64,000 bases of DNA. Origin: Pokkaliibacter sp046614695. Its GTDB lineage: Bacteria > Pseudomonadota > Gammaproteobacteria > Pseudomonadales > Balneatricaceae. Below, piece by piece: positions 24,790 to 34,249 of the stretch. Positions within the stretch are counted from its first letter, which is position 1. Every line of letters begins with the position of its first letter. The translations under genes and the position numbers were made by a program. Location of the stretch: the NCBI RefSeq assembly GCF_046614695.1, contig NZ_JBKKHQ010000010.1:61159-125158 (forward strand), read 5' to 3'. The notes below the pieces were generated by a model, which saw nothing but the letters and a program-made list of their open reading frames with translations, made no database searches and had not been told where the DNA came from.

Positions 24790-27700
24790 GTGACAATACT
24801 TGCGCAATCCCTGGAGCTTCCCGCCAAGGCCGGCGAGCTTCGCTATTATGGAGAACTCAAAGGCTCGGCAATGGCGCTGCTGTGTGCGCAAAGTGCTGAG
24901 CAGTTTGATGGCGTCCTGATGGTCGTTACCAATACACCGGGGGAAACCCAGCAGCTTGAAGAAGAGTTGCGCTATTTGCTGGCCGACCGGCAGGACTGCC
25001 CGGTCCTGACCTTCCCGGACTGGGAAACACTGCCCTACGACCGCTTTTCTCCCCATCAGGATATTGTCTCGCAGCGTCTGGATGCCCTGCACCGGCTGCC
25101 CGGTCTCAAAAAGGGCGTGCTGATTCTCCCCTTGGGTACACTGTTGCAGCGCCTGGCGCCCGTCAGCTACCTCGATGGCTACAGCCTGACACTCAAAGTG
25201 GGTCAGCGTTTTGATTTTCAGGATTACCGCCAGCGCCTTGAACAGGCTGGCTACCGCGCCACCGATACGGTCTATGAGCATGGTGAGTACGCTATTCGCG
25301 GCGCCATCATGGATGTCTTCCCCATGGGCAGCCCATTACCACTTCGTGTCGAGCTCTTTGATGATGAAATCGACACCCTGCGAACTTTTGACCCGCAGAC
25401 TCAACGCACCTTATCGCCGCTGAATGACATCAGCCTGCTACCTGCTCGCGAATGTCCGCTGGATGAAAAAAGCATCAGCCGCTTTCGCAGCCGCTGGCGT
25501 GAACGCTTCGATGTCGACCCACGCCAATGCAGTGTTTATGAAGATGTAAGCCATGGCCTGGCACCACCAGGGATTGAGTACTATCTGCCGCTCTTTTTTG
25601 AGAGCACCAGCCATCTCTTCGACTACCTGCCAGAGAGCGTCATGCTCTGCCGCCTTGCCGGTGTGCAGGAGCGCCTGAACCAGACCTGGCAGGATATCGA
25701 ACATCGTTATGAAGACCTGCGTCATGATGTACGCCATCCGATTTTGACGCCTGGCGAAATCTATCTGGCACCGGATCAATTCAACCAGTTCATGAACCAG
25801 TATCCGGGACTTGAGTTTCATGGCGAATCATTACCAGCCAAGGCAGGTCGCTTTAACATAGGCAGCGAAAACCCTCCGGAACTGACGATTAACGCTCGTG
25901 CCGAGTATCCCTATCAGCTTCTGAACAGCTATCTGCAACAGCATAGCGACTGGCGCATTTTGATTTCGGCCGAAAGCGCAGGACGACGCGAAGCACTGCA
26001 AGAACATTTGCAGCGCGCCGGACGCAAGGCCGAGTTGCTGGAACATTGGCACGACTTTACTCAGATAGGCGCAGGCCTCTATCTGACCGTGGCGCCACTT
26101 CAATATGGGCTGCATTTACCCGCAGCCAAACTGGCCATTATTAGTGAGTCGCAGCTTTTTGGCATGCAGGTACGACAGGCTCGTCGCCGCCAGAAAGACA
26201 AGGATGATGCCGATCAGGTGATTCTCAGCCTCACCGAGCTCACCATTGGTGCGCCGATTGTGCATATTGATCATGGTGTCGGTCGTTACAAAGGGCTAAC
26301 GACGTTAGAGATTGAAGGCCAGCAGGCCGAGTTTCTGATGCTGGAATATGCCAGTGAAGCCAAACTCTATGTACCCGTCTCATCACTGCATCTGATAAGC
26401 CGCTACACTGGCGCCAGTGAAGAGCTGGCGCCACTCAATAAGCTCGGCAGCGACCAATGGCAAAAAGTTCGCCAGAAAGCGGCCGAAAAAGTACGGGATA
26501 CCGCAGCAGAGCTGCTTGATGTCTATGCCCGTCGTGCCGCCCGCAAAGGCTTCAGTTTTGATCTTGCCGAGACCGAGTACGCCCAGTTCTCTGCCAGCTT
26601 CCCCTTCGAGGAAACGCCGGATCAGCAGCAGGCCATCGCCGCCGTGCGTGAGGATATGCACAATGCCAAGCCCATGGATCGCCTCGTTTGTGGCGATGTG
26701 GGCTTCGGTAAAACGGAAGTCGCTATGCGCGCCGCGTTTATTGCCACTCAGGCAGGTAAACAGGTGGCTGTGCTGGTACCGACCACCCTACTCGCTCAAC
26801 AACATTATGAAAGCTTCCGCGACCGCTTTGCCGACTGGCCAATTCGTATTGAAGTGCTGTCACGCTTTCGATCCAGCAAGGAAGTGGATACCACACTGCA
26901 AGCCGTCGCCGAAGGCAAAGTCGATATTCTGGTGGGCACTCATAAGATCCTGCAGCAGGACATTCGCTACGCCGATCTGGGCTTATTGATCATTGATGAA
27001 GAACATCGTTTCGGTGTGCAGCAAAAAGAGAAATTGAAAGCGCTGCGTGCCAATGTGGATATTCTGACACTCACCGCCACACCGATTCCGCGAACCCTGA
27101 ATATGGCAATGTCCGGGCTACGCGATCTTTCCATCATTGCGACGCCTCCGGCCCGCCGGTTATCCATCAAGACCTTTGTCCGTGAAACCGATGAGCGCAT
27201 GCTGCGTGAAGCCATTCTTCGTGAGCTGCTGCGTGGCGGTCAGGTGTACTACCTGCACAATGAAGTGAAATCGATTGAGAAAGTCGCCCAGGAAGTTCGC
27301 GATATGATTCCTGAGGCACGTGTTGCCGTTGGCCACGGCCAGATGCGCGAACGCGAGCTGGAACAGGTCATGTCGGACTTCTACCACCGTCGCTTCAATG
27401 TTCTGGTGTGCACCACCATTATTGAAACCGGTATCGATGTGCCGAATGCCAATACCATTATTATTGATCGGGCTGATCGCTTCGGCCTGGCGCAGCTGCA
27501 CCAGCTTCGTGGCCGTGTCGGGCGCTCCCACCATCAGGCTTATGCCTATTTGCTAACGCCGCCCTGGCGAGCCATGACTCCTGATGCACAGAAGCGCCTG
27601 GAAGCGATCAGTAGTGCTGATCACCTTGGTGCAGGCTTCACGCTGGCGACTCACGACCTTGAAATTCGAGGTGCAGGCGAGCTGCTGGGCGAGGAACAAA

Positions 27701-28245
27701 GTGGCCAGATTCAGAGCATCGGCTTTAGCCTGTATATGGATATGCTGGACCGTGCGGTGAAAGCCATTCGTCAGGGTAAGCAGTTTGACCTGGATAAACC
27801 GCTGAATATGGATGCGGACATTAATCTGCGCCTACCGGCATTAATCCCCGAAGACTATCTCCCCGATGTTAATACACGCTTGATGCTGTATAAGCGAATC
27901 AGCAGCGCCCACAGTGAGGATCAATTGCGTGAGCTGCAGGTCGAGATGATTGATCGCTTTGGCCTGTTGCCAGAGCAGGTGAAAAGCCTGTTCCGCCAGA
28001 CCGAGCTCAAGCTTCGCGCGACGGAGCTGGGCATCGTTAAGCTGGAAGCCAACCAGGAAAGCGGGCTGCTGGAATTTGCCCAGGATACCAGGGTGGATCC
28101 GTTCAAGCTGATTCAGCTGGTGCAGCGCCAGCCTAACCGTTACAAACTCCAGGGTGGCCAGAAGATTCGCTTCACCTTGCCAATGAAAACCCCAGAGCAG
28201 CGATTCGCCGCGATCGAAGGGTTATTCGATACCCTGGCCAGCTAA
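24790..28245 (+). CDS. mfd: Transcription-repair coupling factor Mfd
   Basis: Superfamily 2 translocase that removes stalled RNA polymerase and recruits UvrA. The 1151 residues show the full domain order: a UvrB-homology region (about 1-340), the RNA polymerase-interacting domain (about 480-550, IDHGVGRYKGLTTLE), the helicase core with Walker A CGDVGFGKTEVA and the DEEH box (IIDEEHRFGVQQKEK), TATPIPRTLNMAMSGLRDLS, the TRG region near RFGLAQLHQLRGRVGRS, and the C-terminal D7 domain that gates UvrA binding. The start is GTG with AAGGT upstream. It is divergent from gap and ends at a bidirectional terminator. Confidence 0.96.
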   Translation: MTILAQSLELPAKAGELRYYGELKGSAMALLCAQSAEQFDGVLMVVTNTPGETQQLEEELRYLLADRQDCPVLTFPDWETLPYDRFSPHQDIVSQRLDALHRLPGLKKGVLILPLGTLLQRLAPVSYLDGYSLTLKVGQRFDFQDYRQRLEQAGYRATDTVYEHGEYAIRGAIMDVFPMGSPLPLRVELFDDEIDTLRTFDPQTQRTLSPLNDISLLPARECPLDEKSISRFRSRWRERFDVDPRQCSVYEDVSHGLAPPGIEYYLPLFFESTSHLFDYLPESVMLCRLAGVQERLNQTWQDIEHRYEDLRHDVRHPILTPGEIYLAPDQFNQFMNQYPGLEFHGESLPAKAGRFNIGSENPPELTINARAEYPYQLLNSYLQQHSDWRILISAESAGRREALQEHLQRAGRKAELLEHWHDFTQIGAGLYLTVAPLQYGLHLPAAKLAIISESQLFGMQVRQARRRQKDKDDADQVILSLTELTIGAPIVHIDHGVGRYKGLTTLEIEGQQAEFLMLEYASEAKLYVPVSSLHLISRYTGASEELAPLNKLGSDQWQKVRQKAAEKVRDTAAELLDVYARRAARKGFSFDLAETEYAQFSASFPFEETPDQQQAIAAVREDMHNAKPMDRLVCGDVGFGKTEVAMRAAFIATQAGKQVAVLVPTTLLAQQHYESFRDRFADWPIRIEVLSRFRSSKEVDTTLQAVAEGKVDILVGTHKILQQDIRYADLGLLIIDEEHRFGVQQKEKLKALRANVDILTLTATPIPRTLNMAMSGLRDLSIIATPPARRLSIKTFVRETDERMLREAILRELLRGGQVYYLHNEVKSIEKVAQEVRDMIPEARVAVGHGQMRERELEQVMSDFYHRRFNVLVCTTIIETGIDVPNANTIIIDRADRFGLAQLHQLRGRVGRSHHQAYAYLLTPPWRAMTPDAQKRLEAISSADHLGAGFTLATHDLEIRGAGELLGEEQSGQIQSIGFSLYMDMLDRAVKAIRQGKQFDLDKPLNMDADINLRLPALIPEDYLPDVNTRLMLYKRISSAHSEDQLRELQVEMIDRFGLLPEQVKSLFRQTELKLRATELGIVKLEANQESGLLEFAQDTRVDPFKLIQLVQRQPNRYKLQGGQKIRFTLPMKTPEQRFAAIEGLFDTLAS

Positions 28246-28267
28246 GCAGTAACCTCAATCAACCATG

Positions 28268-28294
28268 AAAAAAGCCCCGATAACGGGGCTTTTT
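28268..28294. terminator. Bidirectional terminator
   Basis: A6-GCCCCG, loop ATAA, CGGGGC-T5. It lies between the convergent mfd and response-regulator genes. Confidence 0.88.
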
Positions 28295-28317
28295 CGTTTC
28301 TCAGACAAGAGGCGACG

Positions 28318-30327
28318 TTATTCGTCAGCCAACTGAGGGGCATTGGCAGCCCACTCCACCATTTTTGAGGCAGGTAACGCACGCGAAAAGCGATAGCCTT
28401 GCAGCTGATCGCAATCCATTTCCTTGAGGTAGCGCCACTGACTATCACGCTCAACACCCTCAGCCACGACTACCATCGACAGTGCATGAGCCATCTCTAT
28501 CATGGCGTGTACAAGCACGCGGCTACGGGGCCGCTTTTCGATACCATCAACAAAGCTTTTATCCAGCTTGACTGTGCTGAACTCATAATTGCCCAGGCAC
28601 TCAAAGGAGGCATAACCTGTACCAAAATCATCCAGCACGACTTTCACACCCAGCATGGAAAGCTCAGCAATAATTGAGGTTGCTCTCAGCGGGTCCAGCA
28701 GCTGGCTCTCAGTAATTTCGACCTGAAGGGCATCTGCCTGTAAACCACGCTCACTCAGCGCAAAACCGATCGCCTGTACCAGACCCTCATCCGCCAACTG
28801 AGTCGGCGAAATGTTCACCGCCACATGCAGGTCATTACTACCGGTTTCTTCTCGCCACTGCTTGAGTGCATCCAGAGCCCGATGAATCACCCAACGGCCG
28901 ATGGACATGATTAGCCCGGATTCCTCTGCCAGCGTGACAAAAATATCGGGTTGAACTTCACCCAGGACAGGATGATACCAACGCAATAATGCTTCAGCGC
29001 CCACCCAGCGGCCGTCGTGCGCACTTACTTTCGGCTGGAACAATAATTCAAACTCTTCCCGCTCAAGAGCCCGGTGCAGATCGCTCCAAAGACGTAAACG
29101 CTCACGTGCCCCGTGCATAAGGCCCGAATCAAACATAATGAGCGGGCCAGCTTCGTACTGCTTCGCGTAGGAAAGCGCAGTTTCCGCTTCCTGAATCAGC
29201 TCGACCGGGCTTCGCGTTTCACCAAAACTCAAACCGCCACGAAGCGCAATAAAGAGCTCACCACCGCTCAGGTCATAAGGCCCGCGCAAGGTTTCTAACC
29301 AATGATCAACCGTACTACGCAGATCATCGACATTAGTAATCGAAGGGAAGTACACGCTGAAGTGGTCCGTCCCAATACGGCCAAGTCCTTGTTCTTTGGC
29401 AAGCAGCGACTTTAAACGCTCCCCCAGAAATACCAACAACTGGTCTGCAACGGTATGCCCAAGACTCTGGTTAATATGGCGAAAGTTAACAATATCCAGC
29501 ACCAGAACCGCTTGAGAATCGCCCTTATTTGCGGCTTCAGCAGAGGCAACAAAAGCCTGGCGGTTGTTGAGCCCCGTCAATAAGTCCGTGCGCAGTTGTG
29601 TTTCAACACGCTGCTGCAAGGTTTGGTCACGCAATCTTAGGGTGTAAAAGAAAGGTTCACCGCCTTGGTCCTCAACACTTCGAAGAGAAAGCGCAAAGCA
29701 TCGTAACTCACCATCAGGTTGCGAGAGCCAGTGATCAGCACTCCACTGCCCCCGCTCTGCCACACTGTGCTCAATGAGATGTTGATCAAGGCTTGGCTCG
29801 ACTTCAAACAGTGTCCGGCCAATCACATCTTCGAGCTCTATCTGACGTGCCTCCAAATAACCCGCATTGGCAGACTGAACCTGCCAGCGATGGTTAAGAA
29901 TCAGCATGGCATCATCACTTTGCACATAGGCAGACTGACCCATGCGACGCAATCGCTGCTGATCAATCCAGGAGAAGGCATCCTCCAACACTCCCAACAG
30001 CTCTTCACGCTTCCAAGGCTTAGGGATAAATTTGAAGAGCACGCCGGAGTTAATGGCCTCGGTCAGCCCTGAAAAATCGGTGTAGGCGGAAATCAGAATG
30101 CAGAGAATTTCAGGATCGTACTTTTTGATCTCATGCATCAGTTCCGAGCCTTGCATGCCCGGCATGCGCTGGTCACTGAGCACAACCCGAATGTGGTGAC
30201 GCTGGATCAGACTGATAGCCTGATGAGGATCGGTACAAGGGATACCCTCATATCCGCGGCGACGTAATAGCCGGACGATGGCGTTAACATTATTTAGCTC
30301 ATCATCAACCACTAATACCCGCTTCAT
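28318..30327 (-). CDS. Response regulator with PAS, degenerate GGDEF and EAL domains
   Basis: Cytoplasmic c-di-GMP protein of 669 residues. The ATG at 30327 follows GAGGGAG and starts directly at the receiver domain (MKRVLVVDDE, phospho-acceptor Asp in VVLSDQRMPG, Lys in PKPW). A PAS domain (about 130-240) and a GGDEF domain (about 255-410) follow. In the GGDEF domain the signature reads GTDHF, so cyclase activity is probably lost. The EAL domain (about 420-665) keeps GAEALLRWYHP, VVLDDFGTGYASF and KLDKSFVDG, consistent with an active phosphodiesterase. No cognate kinase is adjacent; the kinases at 35-45 kb are candidates only by proximity. Confidence 0.87.
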   Translation of the reverse strand: MKRVLVVDDELNNVNAIVRLLRRRGYEGIPCTDPHQAISLIQRHHIRVVLSDQRMPGMQGSELMHEIKKYDPEILCILISAYTDFSGLTEAINSGVLFKFIPKPWKREELLGVLEDAFSWIDQQRLRRMGQSAYVQSDDAMLILNHRWQVQSANAGYLEARQIELEDVIGRTLFEVEPSLDQHLIEHSVAERGQWSADHWLSQPDGELRCFALSLRSVEDQGGEPFFYTLRLRDQTLQQRVETQLRTDLLTGLNNRQAFVASAEAANKGDSQAVLVLDIVNFRHINQSLGHTVADQLLVFLGERLKSLLAKEQGLGRIGTDHFSVYFPSITNVDDLRSTVDHWLETLRGPYDLSGGELFIALRGGLSFGETRSPVELIQEAETALSYAKQYEAGPLIMFDSGLMHGARERLRLWSDLHRALEREEFELLFQPKVSAHDGRWVGAEALLRWYHPVLGEVQPDIFVTLAEESGLIMSIGRWVIHRALDALKQWREETGSNDLHVAVNISPTQLADEGLVQAIGFALSERGLQADALQVEITESQLLDPLRATSIIAELSMLGVKVVLDDFGTGYASFECLGNYEFSTVKLDKSFVDGIEKRPRSRVLVHAMIEMAHALSMVVVAEGVERDSQWRYLKEMDCDQLQGYRFSRALPASKMVEWAANAPQLADE

Positions 30328-30490
30328 GCCAAGCTCCCTCGGGCGGCTGGCGATACAGCCATTAATTGAATACTGCGATGATCGCAGCCTTAGCTTATAA
30401 AAGGGAAAGCCGTGCAGGCTTTCCCAGGAAGTGATTGTAACGACAGCCGGGAGCAAAAATCCACGGAATCACCCCAAAGTGGTGCATCTG

Positions 30491-31120
30491 TTACTTGGTG
30501 CCGAAGATTTTATCGCCAGCATCGCCCAGACCAGGAAGAATGTAGCCTTTCTCGTTCAGGCGCTCATCAACAGATGCAACATAAATATCGACATCAGGAT
30601 GAGCCGCTTCAAGCCGGGCGATTCCCTCAGGACAAGCCACAAGGAAAAGTCCAAGAATGTGTTTGCAACCTGCCTTCTTAAGCATGTCGATAGTAGCGAC
30701 CAGCGTACCACCTGTCGCCAGCATGGGGTCCAGAATTAAGGCGGTGCGATCTTCAATATCACAGACAATTTTCTCGAAGTAAGGAACCGGCTCGAGAGTT
30801 TCCTCATTGCGATAAAGACCTACCACAGAGACTTTAGCATTCGGTACTAGCTGTAAAACGCCATCCAACATCCCAAGCCCTGCCCGAAGAATTGGCACCA
30901 CCGTAATTTTTTTGCCCTTGATGTGCTCAATACGGATAGGCTCGCCCGACCAGCCAGTCACTTCAACCTGCTCAGTCGTGAGATGGCGTGTTGCCTCGTA
31001 GGTCAGGAGTGTTCCAATTTCACTGCATAGCTCACGAAAGTGCTTGGTGCTGATACCCTGCTCGCGCATCAGGCCAATTTTATGTCTTACCAATGGATGA
31101 CGAATCTCGTGAACTGCCAT
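30491..31120 (-). CDS. upp: Uracil phosphoribosyltransferase
   Basis: Pyrimidine salvage enzyme converting uracil and PRPP to UMP. The 209 residues match the family exactly. Visible are HPLVRHKIGLMRE, VPILRAGLGMLDG, the PRPP-binding loop ALILDPMLATGGTLVATID, and the uracil-binding C-terminus GYILPGLGDAGDKIFGTK. AAGGAG precedes the ATG. It is transcribed away from hpt, so two purine/pyrimidine salvage genes share the 239-base intergenic region. No uracil permease gene follows. Confidence 0.95.
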   Translation of the reverse strand: MAVHEIRHPLVRHKIGLMREQGISTKHFRELCSEIGTLLTYEATRHLTTEQVEVTGWSGEPIRIEHIKGKKITVVPILRAGLGMLDGVLQLVPNAKVSVVGLYRNEETLEPVPYFEKIVCDIEDRTALILDPMLATGGTLVATIDMLKKAGCKHILGLFLVACPEGIARLEAAHPDVDIYVASVDERLNEKGYILPGLGDAGDKIFGTK

Positions 31121-31359
31121 GAAAGCTCCTTATTCAGTGGATAGGATCGGCATAAAGGTACAAAATCACATACTCAGATAACAGCAATATATAGACCACA
31201 ACCTATGATTTGCTTCACGCTATCTCTGGATAGACACTGACCTCATGGCATCACAGCCTTTGGTATGGCACTGGTCTGAGGCTTTGGCTAGAATTGCCGA
31301 CTTTATTTTTTTCAAACCGTCCGGACAAGAAAAATCAGGACTCGACATAGGTAAGTATC

Positions 31360-31920
31360 ATGACCGCATCTTCAGCAGAAATTGCCTCCATACTGGATCG
31401 CTCAGATTGTCTCGTTGATGAGGCCACCATTGCTCAAGCCTATGACAGCATGGCAAATGCCATCACCGAAGATCTTGCAGACAAGGTGCCGCTGGTATTG
31501 TGTGTCATGCGAGGTGGATTGATTCCTGCAGGGCAGCTACTGGCAAGACTGAGCTTTCCTTTGGAAGTGGACTATATTCATGCCACGCGTTATGGCATGG
31601 AAACCAAAGGCGCCCAACTTGAGTGGAAGGTTCGTCCTGGTAGCGAGGTTAAGGACCGCCATATTTTGATCATTGATGACATCTTTGATGAAGGCCATAC
31701 CTTAGTCGCCATAATGCAGGAACTAACCTCGCTACAGGCCGCCAGCGTAAGAACGGCAACACTGATTAACAAGCTGCATGACAGAAAGGTTAAGGGATAC
31801 ACCCCTGACTATATCGGTGCTGACGTTGAGGATCGTTTTCTTTTTGGATGCGGGATGGACTACCAGAACTTTTACCGCAACCTGAATGCAATCTACGCGG
31901 TGAAACCTGAAGCGCTCTAA
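31360..31920 (+). CDS. hpt: Hypoxanthine-guanine phosphoribosyltransferase
   Basis: Purine salvage phosphoribosyltransferase of 186 residues. The PRPP-binding motif HILIIDDIFDEGHTL is complete. VLCVMRGGLIPAGQLLARL and VDYIHATRYG (substrate loop) are also present, and the C-terminal VEDRFLFGCGMDYQNFYRNL provides the base-contacting residues. This shape matches the hypoxanthine/guanine group seen in Pseudomonas-type bacteria rather than E. coli Hpt. It is monocistronic, followed by a strong terminator. Confidence 0.88.
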   Translation: MTASSAEIASILDRSDCLVDEATIAQAYDSMANAITEDLADKVPLVLCVMRGGLIPAGQLLARLSFPLEVDYIHATRYGMETKGAQLEWKVRPGSEVKDRHILIIDDIFDEGHTLVAIMQELTSLQAASVRTATLINKLHDRKVKGYTPDYIGADVEDRFLFGCGMDYQNFYRNLNAIYAVKPEAL

Positions 31921-31947
31921 GCAAGCTTGCTTACATGCCCAGAGTAC

Positions 31948-31974
31948 AAAAGGGGAGCCTCTCGCTCCCCTTTT
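31948..31974 (+). terminator. Terminator after hpt
   Basis: AAAA-GGGGAGC, loop CTCTC, GCTCCCC-TTTT, 28 bases after the hpt stop. Confidence 0.88.
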
Positions 31975-32031
31975 GTATTTACTTCGTCATGTTCAGATCG
32001 CAATTTCTATATGTGCCCAAAACACAGACAC

Positions 32032-32060
32032 AAAAAAAGGGAGCAAAGCTCCCTTTTTTT
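32032..32060. terminator. Terminator of the OmpA-family gene
   Basis: A7-GGGAGC, loop AAA, GCTCCC-T7. It lies 12 bases after the minus-strand OmpA-family stop and can also act on read-through from hpt. Confidence 0.9.
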
Positions 32061-32072
32061 ATTTAAACAGGA

Positions 32073-32654
32073 TTACTGAACCTGTTTCTGACCGGTAACG
32101 TCGATAACAACACGACGGCTACGCTCTTGGTCTTCTTTACCGTTAGCAGTGTAAACCAGATCGGTTTCACCGTAAGAGTTAACGGTAGCGTTGCGAACGC
32201 CCAGTTTGTTCAGCTCGCTAACAACGTTGTTTGCACGACGCTGAGACAGACGCATGTTGTAACCATCGCTACCAGGGGAGCTAGCGTGGCCAGAAACCAT
32301 AACGCCGCTTACGTCTTTCATGGTGCTGTTCATGTTACCAGCGAACTCAGCCAGACGAGCCTGGTTAGCTGCAGATACTTTAGCAACATCGTTAGGGAAG
32401 TAGACAGTCAGAGACTGCTCTACGTTCTGGTACATAGGAGCAGGAGCAGGAGCTGCAGCTACAGGCTCAGCAACTTTCTCACCAGTACAGATGTACTCGT
32501 CTTCTGCTTTCCAGTTAACAGTTTTGACGCAACCGCCAAAGCCATCCTTAACTACGTGGCCATTGCTGGATACCCAGTAAGAAGTGGGTTCAGTGTTTGC
32601 AAACGCGCCACCAGCGACAAGAGCCAGAGTCAGTGCAGTCACGGTCTTTTTCAT
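32073..32654 (-). CDS. OmpA-family peptidoglycan-associated protein
   Basis: A 193-residue secreted protein with a signal peptide (MKKTVTALTLALVAGGAFA, cut before NTEP). It lacks the beta-barrel of full-length OmpA. A short N-terminal domain with two Cys (GFGGCVKTVNW and EYICTGEK, a probable disulfide) precedes the OmpA C-terminal domain (about 85-190). That domain shows LTVYFPNDVAKVSAANQARL, VSGHASSPGSDGYNMRLSQRRANNV and SYGETDLVY, typical of meso-diaminopimelate binding. The ATG at 32654 follows GAGG at correct spacing, so an upstream in-frame GTG-type start is not used. Strong codon bias and a strong terminator suggest high expression. Confidence 0.87.
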   Translation of the reverse strand: MKKTVTALTLALVAGGAFANTEPTSYWVSSNGHVVKDGFGGCVKTVNWKAEDEYICTGEKVAEPVAAAPAPAPMYQNVEQSLTVYFPNDVAKVSAANQARLAEFAGNMNSTMKDVSGVMVSGHASSPGSDGYNMRLSQRRANNVVSELNKLGVRNATVNSYGETDLVYTANGKEDQERSRRVVIDVTGQKQVQ

Positions 32655-33166
32655 GGCTAACCTCATTTAGTTCCTTGAATCAAAATTCTACCGCCACATT
32701 TGCGCCGTACTTCTACTTGGTTCCACTAGAGAAATACGACAATTGTCCGGAAGTATACAACAGATTTTCCATTTCAAGGAGCCAAGCTTCCTACTAGCTG
32801 CAAAAGCAGGGGTCCTGAGAGGAAATTCCCGGTGTAGCGCCTCCGAGGTACAGTATTACTGTGATGGTCAGAGATTGTAATTTCAACGGAGAGGAGTATT
32901 TCATTTTCTTTCCCCTCACCGTGAAGACGATGTTATCGGAATAATCGCGTAAAACTTTACCCGCCACTATCCCACCAATTCCTTCCACATTCCCCTCAAG
33001 CACTTTCACCCGTTAAAACTTAGAAAATACGAGGGTTACCGTTCCGTCGATTGGTGTAACGGTATTAATCAATACCCACACCAAGGATTGCAGCGCAGCA
33101 ATTATATTTCAACTTTGACTAAATTGCGCAACCGAAACACCTTGATACAGCAGTATATTTCTTTCG
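32655..33166. other. Gene-poor stretch upstream of the OmpA-family gene
   Basis: This 512-base stretch looks more AT-rich than its neighbours. It holds the presumed promoter region of the OmpA-family gene near its left end and a 71-codon minus-strand frame (32794-33009) of doubtful status. There is also a 7-bp inverted repeat TACCGTT/AACGGTA around 33037-33064. No known RNA or mobile element is recognised. Confidence 0.4.
32794..33009 (-). CDS. Doubtful small ORF
   Basis: A 71-codon frame starting with GTG and giving MKVLEGNVEGIGGIVAGKVL followed by alternating hydrophobic residues and ending in DPCFCS. It has no clear ribosome site and I know no homologue. It could be a small secreted-type or remnant protein, or chance. 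It is listed only because the surrounding 500 bases lack any other explanation. Confidence 0.2.
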   Translation of the reverse strand: MKVLEGNVEGIGGIVAGKVLRDYSDNIVFTVRGKKMKYSSPLKLQSLTITVILYLGGATPGISSQDPCFCS

Positions 33167-34093
33167 TCAGTTTCCTTCCACTAGAGGAACTGCCTTTCGT
33201 GACAATCTCACCTGACTCGTTATAACCCCTATCAGCACCAGCGCTGATGCACAGGTCTGGATAAAGGACAAAGTTTCACCCAACAATGCCCAGGCTAATA
33301 TCAGGGTAAACACGGGAATCAAGTTGATAAAGGCTGTCGCTTTTGCAGCTTCTACCTTGCTCACCCCGTAATTGTACAAACCATAAGCGCCGAGTGTAAC
33401 CATCGTTCCTAAATAAATAATCGCGAATGTCGGTAATGACTGCCACTGCGTCGGCCAGCCAGCATCTCTGAATAGAACAAATGGCAGAAAGAAAACCGTT
33501 CCACAAAAAGCCTGCATTGCCGTCAGAAAGAAAGATGAATAGCGTTTGGTTAAGTGCTTAAGCACCAGTACATAGCCGGTAGCACACAACATGGCTAGAA
33601 ACTCAAAGAAGTTACCTAAAATAGGGTTAGGCGCTCCCTCTTCAGGTGTGCCCGCCAGACTCAGCCAGACTGAACCCAAGAGCGCCACAGCAAATCCGGC
33701 ATAAGCCTGTCTGGACATCCGCTCACCAAGGAAGAATGCGGCTCCTGCGGCTACCAGAACAGGCAGCATGGCAGTAATCATTCCGGCCTGGGAAGCGGTT
33801 GTGTTCTGCAGCGCCATAGCCTCAAAAATAAAATAGAGGCAGGGCTCAAACAGGCTCATCCCAATAAGATATTTCCAGTCACCGCGCTGGTAGTGACAGC
33901 CTTTGAACACCCACGGAGCGAGCAAAAGAAAACAAAGGCTGGCGACAGCCATACGCCCCCAAATCACAAAAAATGGATCAAAGCTGGCAAAAGCATACTT
34001 CAGAGCAATAAAGGAACTCGACCACAACCACATGGCAATGAACAAGGCCAGCGTAGCCCGTGTTTTAACCTGTGAGTCTTCCACCTGCGCCAT
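33167..34093 (-). CDS. DMT-family (EamA) permease
   Basis: Inner-membrane protein of 308 residues with ten hydrophobic segments arranged as two EamA repeats. The first runs from ALFIAMWLWSSSFIALKYAF to AGMITAMLPVLVAAGAAFF, the second from EFLAMLCATGYVLVLKHL to AKATAFINLIPVFTLILAW. This is the drug/metabolite transporter superfamily; the substrate cannot be told from sequence. The start at 34093 follows GGAG, and an in-frame extension to 34168 has no ribosome site. It is divergent from the prephenate dehydratase gene, so an amino-acid or aromatic-compound exporter is possible but unproven. Confidence 0.82.
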   Translation of the reverse strand: MAQVEDSQVKTRATLALFIAMWLWSSSFIALKYAFASFDPFFVIWGRMAVASLCFLLLAPWVFKGCHYQRGDWKYLIGMSLFEPCLYFIFEAMALQNTTASQAGMITAMLPVLVAAGAAFFLGERMSRQAYAGFAVALLGSVWLSLAGTPEEGAPNPILGNFFEFLAMLCATGYVLVLKHLTKRYSSFFLTAMQAFCGTVFFLPFVLFRDAGWPTQWQSLPTFAIIYLGTMVTLGAYGLYNYGVSKVEAAKATAFINLIPVFTLILAWALLGETLSFIQTCASALVLIGVITSQVRLSRKAVPLVEGN

Positions 34094-34249
34094 TCGTCGC
34101 ACTCCGTACCGACTTTCTTTACAATCGAACGACCATTGGCCGCCCCAAAATTTCCGGCAGCGTATCACAGCGATTCGGGCGCCATGAGTAAGTTTTCATA
34201 AAGCCGGATAAAAAATTTAAATGCCCATCCAGACACTCAGGTTAACGTC

